A DNA stretch of 5,520 nucleotides from an uncultured Fretibacterium sp. (lineage in GTDB: Bacteria; Synergistota; Synergistia; Synergistales; Aminobacteriaceae). Under the pieces are notes generated by a model. The model was not told the origin of the DNA and did not search any database. It was given only the letters and a program-made list of their open reading frames with translations. Positions 1 to 5,520 of this stretch are shown piece after piece. Each line of letters begins with the position of its first letter. Position 1 is the stretch's first letter. The stretch covers positions 1-5,520 of the forward strand of contig CALGGR010000033.1 of assembly GCA_937915755.1 (NCBI GenBank), written 5' to 3'. The position numbers and the translations under genes were made by a program.

Positions 1-47
1 ACGAGATAAGCTAGTGACTGGAGTTCAGACGTGTGCTCTTCCGATCT
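1..47 (+). other. Untrimmed Illumina P7/i7 index adapter (artificial sequence)
   Basis: Not biological. Bases 14-47 match the Illumina multiplexing (read 2) adapter, beginning GTGACTGGAGTTCAGACGTG and ending in GCTCTTCCGATCT. Bases 1-7 (ACGAGAT) match the end of the P7 flow-cell sequence, and the six bases between them at 8-13 (AAGCTA) occupy the index slot; their reverse complement, TAGCTT, is from memory the TruSeq LT index 10. The order P7 tail, index, read-2 adapter is exactly that of a library indexing primer. Genomic sequence starts at 48. The only stop codon in the frame of the downstream gene (TAA at 7-9) lies in this adapter and has no biological meaning. The adapter shows that reads were assembled without full trimming and that the left end is a library-fragment end. 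Confidence 0.98.
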
Positions 48-48
48 A

Positions 49-3000
49 CAGTTCAGGGCTTTGTTCAATGATTACTGGAAACGCGGGCAAATTCCTTTAG
101 ATGTCATTAAAGATTACAACTGGGATAACTTTAACCCTGATGATCCTATTACTTGGCCGGACGTTCCCGAAAAGAAGCAAGCTATTGACTATCTCAATAC
201 TATTCAGGGAGCTAAAGAAGACAATTATTACTCGATTGCTGCACAGCAAAGACTTAATGAGTTAAAACAGTCCTTACCTGAAAAATATAAACTCTCGGAA
301 GCTGCTAATCTCGCTGTTCAATCTTTGCAGCGTAATTCTCAACAGCAAAAGGAACAGGTTCAAGAACAAGTACAGGTACAAGAAACTACACAGCAGGAAG
401 TTATACCGCAGGAACGTGATACATCCAATAGAGACCTTATGCCTCCGCAGGCTCGCATTAATCTCGCTCTTGATGAACAGAATTGGCGCAATACTGTCGA
501 TAACATCCTCAATGACGATAGCGTTACTGTCAAAAGCAACAAAAATATTCCTGTTATGCATACTCCCCTTGTCTTCACTCTCGTAGGGGCTAAACATCTC
601 CCCCTCAGAATGCGTAACGGGAAACTTAAGCAGATTTTACGCGACCACCCGGGCATGACTCCCGATATTCTAAAAAGTATCGTCGGAAAACTCGCTGACC
701 CGGTCGCTATCTTTCAGTCTAAATCTGAAAATGGACACCCAGCCGTCGTCGCTCTCTTGGATATTAATGACCCTAACGGTGCTCCTATTAATGCCGTACT
801 GCACTTAGATTACAAAGGCAATATCAATAAACTTGCTACCTATTTCGGCAAAGATAACTCAAAGGATGGCAGCCCTAATAATCAATTCTTTGCTAATGAA
901 GTCGATAATGACAGACTGCTTTATATTAACCGCGATAAGGCTAAACAGTGGGCGGCTCATACTGGCGTTCAGTTAATCGAGGACGGAGTCGCTACTAATG
1001 CCAGAACTGAACAAGACCTACTTAACCTCTGGCATGACCAGAATAACGAACAGAAGGGATATTACAAACTTGATGAAAACGGTAACCCTTTAGCTCGTAC
1101 CTATTTCGCTAAGGGGAAGGCCGTTATTGAAATCCTCAATGCCACTAAAGGCGCGGGGAATATCTCTACTCACATTCACGAAATCGGACACGTCCTTTTT
1201 GACATGATGCCTAATCTGGCTCAACAGGGCAGTATCCAAATGGAACAGGATTTTCAAACTATCCTAGACCATGCAGGCGTTACTCGTGATGAATGGAACG
1301 CGGATACTAATTCACAAAAAGGCGGTGCTAGAGAAAAAGCTCATGAATGGTTCGCTAATGCCTTTGAAGTCTACTTGTCTGAAGGTAAAGCCCCCACTAA
1401 AGGACTTAAGGCCGTCTTTGACCGTATCAGAAATTGGCTGCTCGATATTTACAGCGACATCAATAATCAGCTCGGTATTCAGCTTGATGATGATGTAAGA
1501 CAGGTCTTTGACAGACTACTCACCATGCAGGGCGATGAAAGTAACGTTGCTGATTACGTTCAGCAGGAAGTGAGAGTTCAGCAGCAAATCAGAGAATACA
1601 AAAAAATGCTCGCGGCTGAAAAAGAACAGCAGGAAAAAGAATATCAGGAGTATCTTGCTAATGAAGATGAACGCGAATTTAAGCACCAGAAACAGCAGGA
1701 CTTCTTACAGCAGGTTCACCAATCCGAACCTGATTTAGCACAGCACTATGATGATACTTTCAGGCTCGCTCAGGAGATGGGCATTGATACTTATCACCTT
1801 GACCCGGAAGCTCTTAGTGATGTCGTCGGCTATATACAGGCTCAAGAAGAATATAACGCTAAAACTGCCGGTCGCAAAAAATTCGGCAAAAATAAACAGG
1901 TTGACGCGGTTTATAAAGCTATTCGAGATTTAGGCTTCATTTCAGGGGATGACGCTAAACGCATTCTTGGTGAGGATAAAGCTAAACAAATTGCTAAACG
2001 CTGGACTAGATTATGGAGCGGGAAAACTCACGGCAAAGGTCAGCCTTTACAGTTCCTTGCTGACAAACTCGCATCTATGTTCCCTACGGATTTTGCTCCG
2101 GACATCGATAATTCTACGGGTGAAGTTACTGCTTCAAGCCTTCAGAAATTCACTGAGTGGCTCGAATATGCCCAAAGAACTTATAAACTCTTTGAGGACG
2201 TTCAACCTTCTATTCAAGTTAATGAGGATACCCTGGACGCTCTACTTGCCGCTTTCGGCTCTAAGGGCACTATCGATTACCTAAAAGACCGTAAAGACTT
2301 CCTGTTGTCCAGAACAAGCGAAAATCACGAGGCTGAAATTGCCGACATTGACAGGTATCTTCAAGACTTGCAGACTAAACCAGTTAAAAAAGCTCCAAAG
2401 AAAAAGAAGAAAAATATTACTACAGTCGATTTACGACAGGCTGCTAAAAAAGGTTATTCTTTAGGCCGTGAAGTTGAACGCACCGTTCAGGATACTAGAC
2501 ACAAAATTGCTGATACCATTTCCAGAGAGAATTTCAAAGCAAGAATTTCAGCTCTCAAAGATAAACAGGCAGAACGTATCGGAGAAATCAGAGAACAAGC
2601 TAAACTAAAAGCTCAGGAATTACGCGAGGCTCAGGGGGAAGTTAGACGCTCCAACCGCAGAATTAATATGCTACAACAACGCATTAATACTCTGCAAAAC
2701 TTCCTGACTACCCGCTCGCAGAAACAGCAAATCAGCAAATGGGTCAACGGCATTACACGCATGGCTAAAGGCAAAAGTATCTCTTATGCTAGACTTCAGG
2801 ATATTCAACAACTCCTTGACGGCTATAACCTCAAACGGCAGGGCATTTCTAAACGTAATGCTATTCGCGAGTTCCTCGACCTGAAACAACTTCCTGACAC
2901 TGACGCGGATTTTGAACAGCAAGCCGCTGATGCTGGCATTACTCAGCAGGACGTTGAACAGTTCCTCGATAAAGTTCATATTGAAGATATGAGCCTTGAT

Positions 3001-5124
3001 GATGTCCATAGCCTATTCGAACACGTCAAATCCATTTACAGACAGGGCAGAGAAGAATTTATTCAGTGGCAGCTACAACGCGAACAACGCAGAACTGAAC
3101 TGCATAAACAAATGGCGGATACTCTCATTGCTACCACTAAAACACCTGAAACACGAGTAATAAAAGACAAAGAAGACATAAAAAGACGCTTTGCTTGGGG
3201 CATGGAAAACGCTCGCAGATATTGGGACGCTGTGCAAACTCCGGGTCGCTTCCTTGAAGGGTTAGGCGAATCCTTTAGACGTATCCTTGATGACGGCTTC
3301 ACTCAACGCCGCGGGGAGGCTTACAGCCATATTCACGACAGACATAGTTATATGCTTCAACAGCTTCAACAGCTCGGCGTGCGCTTTCAGAATTTATCTG
3401 ACAATGCTATCACTCTTGACGGACAGACTTATTCATTCAGCAACGTTATGGCTATCTATGCTGGCATGAAAAATCCTAAATCTGCCGCCGCTATCCTTTG
3501 GGGCAATTTCGTTAATAATAATGCTGACCGCAATAAACCTTACGCCACTATGCAGGAGGGCTTGAATGCCATCAATAAAATTATTGAGTTCATTAATCTG
3601 CCGGAAAACCAGAAATACAAACAGGTCGCTGACCTTATCATGCAGGACTTTGACTCCAATTTTGACAGAATTAATGACGCTCATATCAGAGACTTCAATT
3701 CTGGCATGAACAAAGAAGATAATTACACTCCAATGTTCAGGCTCAGACATCAAAGCAATCAAGGTCTTATTGACGCGGAAACTGAACAATTAGGCTTAGA
3801 CGGCAATGCTCAACAACTACTAAAGAAAGTAGCGGATAATTTCACCATTTCAAGAGAGAATATTAACCCTGATATGCAACAACCTATTGACCTCAATTTA
3901 TGGGGCAATTGGAGTAATGCTGTCGTTCAGCAGGAATTTTCCGCTGCTCTCGGCGGGTATGCTTCTGATGTCGTTAGTGCTTTACTGCTCAGAGGCGATA
4001 ACGGCTCCGTTCAGGAATTGATTAAACAAAGGCTCGGTGCTCCGGATTGGGACACTCTACGATCCATCTTCAATAACAGCATTAATGATAATGACTTCCT
4101 CGAACAGAATGCTATTGACGGCATTACTAAAAACCTCGTAAAGTCCCGCAGTATCGTTTATGTTGCTGGCAGATTAAGTACCGCTTTAGCTCAGATGTCC
4201 AGCTATCCTTTGGCTTTGCGTTACGCTATTCGCGGCGGGCATATCTTCAGGTCTCTATTCAAAGGTATTGATATGGCCGCTAATGGCAGATGGCACGAGT
4301 TCCTCGAAAATGTATATCAGAAATCTCCGGAGCTTCGCTATACCTATTCTGATCCTATCGATAAATCAGTTCAGCAGGGGTTATGGAATAACAGGCTCAA
4401 CATCAAGAACAACACTGCCAGAAAAGCTATTAACGCCTACAAACAAGCCATTGAATGGGGATATAAAGGCGTTCAGATACTCGACAACTGGACTAAATCT
4501 ATGGTCTTTGATGCCGTCTATAACTCCGAAATTGAACAGGGTAAATCTGAACAGGACGCTATCAGGCTTGCTAACAGAGCTGTACATGATACTCAGCCTG
4601 CCTCTACTCTCCGTGAAATGCCGCGTATCAACAGCCAGTCTCAAGGGGTTATGAAGTTAATCTTTACTCAGTTCATGGGCGCGCTCGCTCCTATATTCAA
4701 TATGGCCGTCGTCGATACTGCCAGAAATCTCGCGTCTAAGTCTTGGAACGGCGTTGGGGCTACTGTCGTCAATATGATTGGGGTCGCATTATCCATCTAC
4801 TTCGCAGGCGCGGTTAAAGATTTCTTCAACGGAAAATTACCTACTCATGAAGAATTACCTGACGGCTCGCAAGATGATTGGCCTCATTGGTTCGGCAGTA
4901 CTCTCATTGATAATCTAATCTCCACTGTACCTATCCTCAACAGATTTTACGAAGCTGGCATGGTCGGCTTGGGCAAAAGATACAGATTTGAAGATAGATT
5001 AACTGAACCTTTCTCTGCTCTCGGTAAAGCTATCAATTACAAGTTCAACACCAAATTTGAAGGGCAGTACAATCAAAAGGCTCTGGAGCAGGCAGTCAAA
5101 GGGTTTGCTTTGCTCGGTATCCCC
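49..5124 (+). CDS. Giant phage polyvalent protein: MuF-C-like, zincin (HEIGH) and LPD38-like domains; both ends missing
   Basis: One frame stays open from the adapter to the join, about 1,690 residues, with neither start nor stop in the window. Residues are counted from the codon at 49. Residues 94-121 form a Gln-rich linker. Residues 165-310 resemble MuF-C, a BECR-fold (barnase/EndoU/colicin/RelE-like) domain of phage proteins: IPV..TP, GAKHLPLRM, HPGMTPDIL, LADPVAIF, LYIN. Residues 345-475 form a zincin metallopeptidase: HEIGH at 377-381, then HEWFANAFEVYL with Glu433 or Glu440 as likely third zinc ligand, then EGKAP and NWLLDIY. Coiled coils lie at about 505-556 and 825-889, with a Lys-rich linker at 777-788. 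From about 1467 the protein is LPD38-like: AVHDTQP, a Phe/Met-rich helix and a hydrophobic helix near 1569-1589. Family knowledge: such proteins are delivered with phage or plasmid DNA and act in the recipient cell. Inference: a toxin/protease effector carried by a virion. No cysteine occurs. The true C-terminus probably lies soon after the join. Domain names come from recalled patterns, not a search. Confidence 0.85.
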
Positions 5125-5130
5125 CTCCCC
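5119..5130. other. Chimeric junction between phage gene and antisense dnaJ
   Basis: Left of here the + strand reads as the polyvalent protein (ending ALLGIP). Right of here the - strand reads as DnaJ, which departs from its family at once after Gly-Glu-Gly (last Gly codon 5122-5124), where a Pro-containing continuation such as GEGVP would be expected. Base composition also jumps, from about 45% to above 60% GC. The join sits in the tract CCCCCTCCCC at 5121-5130, so a few C bases may have been shared by both parents (microhomology), and the exact breakpoint is uncertain by several bases. Two genes are each cut mid-domain and face each other, with no target duplication or att-like core. An assembly, PCR or multiple-displacement chimera is much more likely than a natural rearrangement. 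Confidence 0.85.
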
Positions 5131-5520
5131 TTTTATGCGGAAGAGCTTACCGTTCGTGGTACCGGCAGGAAGGGCAAAGTCAATCTTTTTCCCGTCAAGG
5201 GCGGTAATCGTAAGCTTTTCGCCCAGGGCAGCCTGCACAAAGGTGACGGGCACGGCGCAGTACAAGTCCTGGCCGTCCCGCTCGAAGTATTCGTGCTGCT
5301 CCACATGGATAAGGACCACCAGGTCGCCTGCAGGGCCGCCGTTTGCGCCGGCATCTCCCTGATGGGGAATGACTATGCGCTTTCCGTCGTCCACACCGGC
5401 GGGAATATTCAGCGTCATGCGCTTGCTTTTCTGCTCCACGCCGCTACCGTGGCAGCTGGTACAGGGCCTGTCGATGACGGAGCCCTTGCCCGCGCATTTG
5501 GGACAGGTCTGCTGCACGGC
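5122..5520 (-). CDS. dnaJ: Chaperone protein DnaJ (Hsp40), internal fragment
   Basis: DnaJ is the cytoplasmic co-chaperone that binds unfolded clients, passes them to DnaK and stimulates its ATPase. About 133 codons are present. They begin inside the zinc-finger region at the window edge and run into the C-terminal substrate-binding domains. Two of the four CxxCxGxG motifs are visible: CPKCAGKG (5505-5482) and CTSCHGSG (5463-5440), corresponding to the third and fourth. After them come IPAGVDDGKRI, the GDAGANGGPAGDL loop, EYFERDGQDLYC, VTFVQAALGEKL, ALDGKKIDF and NGKLFRIKGEG, all standard DnaJ landmarks in the right order and spacing. The J domain, Gly/Phe region, first two zinc motifs and the C-terminus are absent. 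The GTG at 5517-5515 is an internal Val, not a start. After 5122 the frame continues to a stop near 4999, but that tail is antisense phage sequence. The wording recalls Treponema/spirochaete DnaJ, at low confidence. High GC and opposite strand set it apart from the rest. Confidence 0.95.

Noticed and set aside
274..4654. Several short open frames of 60-128 codons on both strands
   Set aside because: All lie inside the long + frame, in other frames, and their products look like low-complexity or shifted readings (for example Leu/Ser/Phe-rich strings). They have no recognisable domain and are shadows of the polyvalent protein gene.
49..5121. Stop-codon reassignment (TAG or TGA recoding) as in some gut phages
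   Set aside because: No TAG, TAA or TGA occurs in the real frame, so the standard code explains it. The segment gives no positive evidence for recoding, though one gene cannot exclude it elsewhere in the phage.
4999..5121. C-terminal tail of about 41 residues on the DnaJ frame as a novel DnaJ variant
   Set aside because: It is simply the antisense of the polyvalent protein gene past the chimeric join and shows no DnaJ similarity.
5057..5362. Short + strand open frame, and a second - strand frame at 5133-5354, across the dnaJ region
   Set aside because: They overlap the clear DnaJ reading in other frames. Their Arg/Ser/Pro-rich products are typical of off-frame reading of high-GC DNA.
5515..5517. 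GTG as a start codon of a short DnaJ-like protein
   Set aside because: The frame is open to the window edge and the codon lies in the middle of the zinc-finger region, just before the third CxxCxGxG motif. It encodes an internal Val.
5122..5520. Prophage or mobile element inserted into dnaJ, or a phage-encoded DnaJ
   Set aside because: The phage side ends inside its own long gene and the dnaJ side inside a domain. There is no integrase, att-like core or target duplication, GC changes abruptly, and adapter contamination at the other end already shows assembly problems.

Overview
This window is a composite, not one continuous piece of a genome. It has three parts: an untrimmed Illumina adapter (1-47), a very long phage-type coding segment on the + strand (about 48-5121), and the interior of a bacterial dnaJ gene on the - strand (about 5122-5520). 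No RNA gene, promoter, terminator, CRISPR array or insertion sequence was seen. Apart from the adapter and the few-base join, the window is coding throughout.

The phage-type segment is one uninterrupted frame (codons starting at 1, 4, 7...) that lacks both its true start and its true stop. It encodes about 1,690 residues of a giant multidomain protein of the phage/mobile-element 'polyvalent protein' kind. In order it shows an N-terminal piece of unknown role, a Gln-rich linker, a MuF-C-like domain, a zincin metallopeptidase domain with an HEIGH motif, a charged Gln-rich coiled coil, a long helical region I do not recognise, a Lys-rich linker, a second coiled coil, further helical regions, and an LPD38-like C-terminal region with hydrophobic helices. 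Such proteins are thought to be carried with phage or plasmid DNA into a new host cell and to act there through several effector domains. The stretch has no cysteine codon at all. GC is moderate (about 45% in a sampled line), Ala is mostly GCT and Pro often CCT. The standard genetic code fits.

The last 400 bases differ sharply: about 62-70% GC in sampled lines, coding on the opposite strand, and a clear DnaJ (Hsp40) with two CxxCxGxG zinc motifs and most of the C-terminal substrate-binding region. The wording of that region resembles Treponema/spirochaete DnaJ, which is a tentative recollection. The DnaJ reading breaks off at its conserved Gly-Glu-Gly, exactly where the phage frame loses its own character, in a C-rich tract (5121-5130). 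With the leftover adapter at the other end, this points to a chimeric assembly or amplification product from a mixed (metagenomic) sample. The two genes should not be taken as neighbours, and the host of the phage cannot be inferred from the dnaJ.
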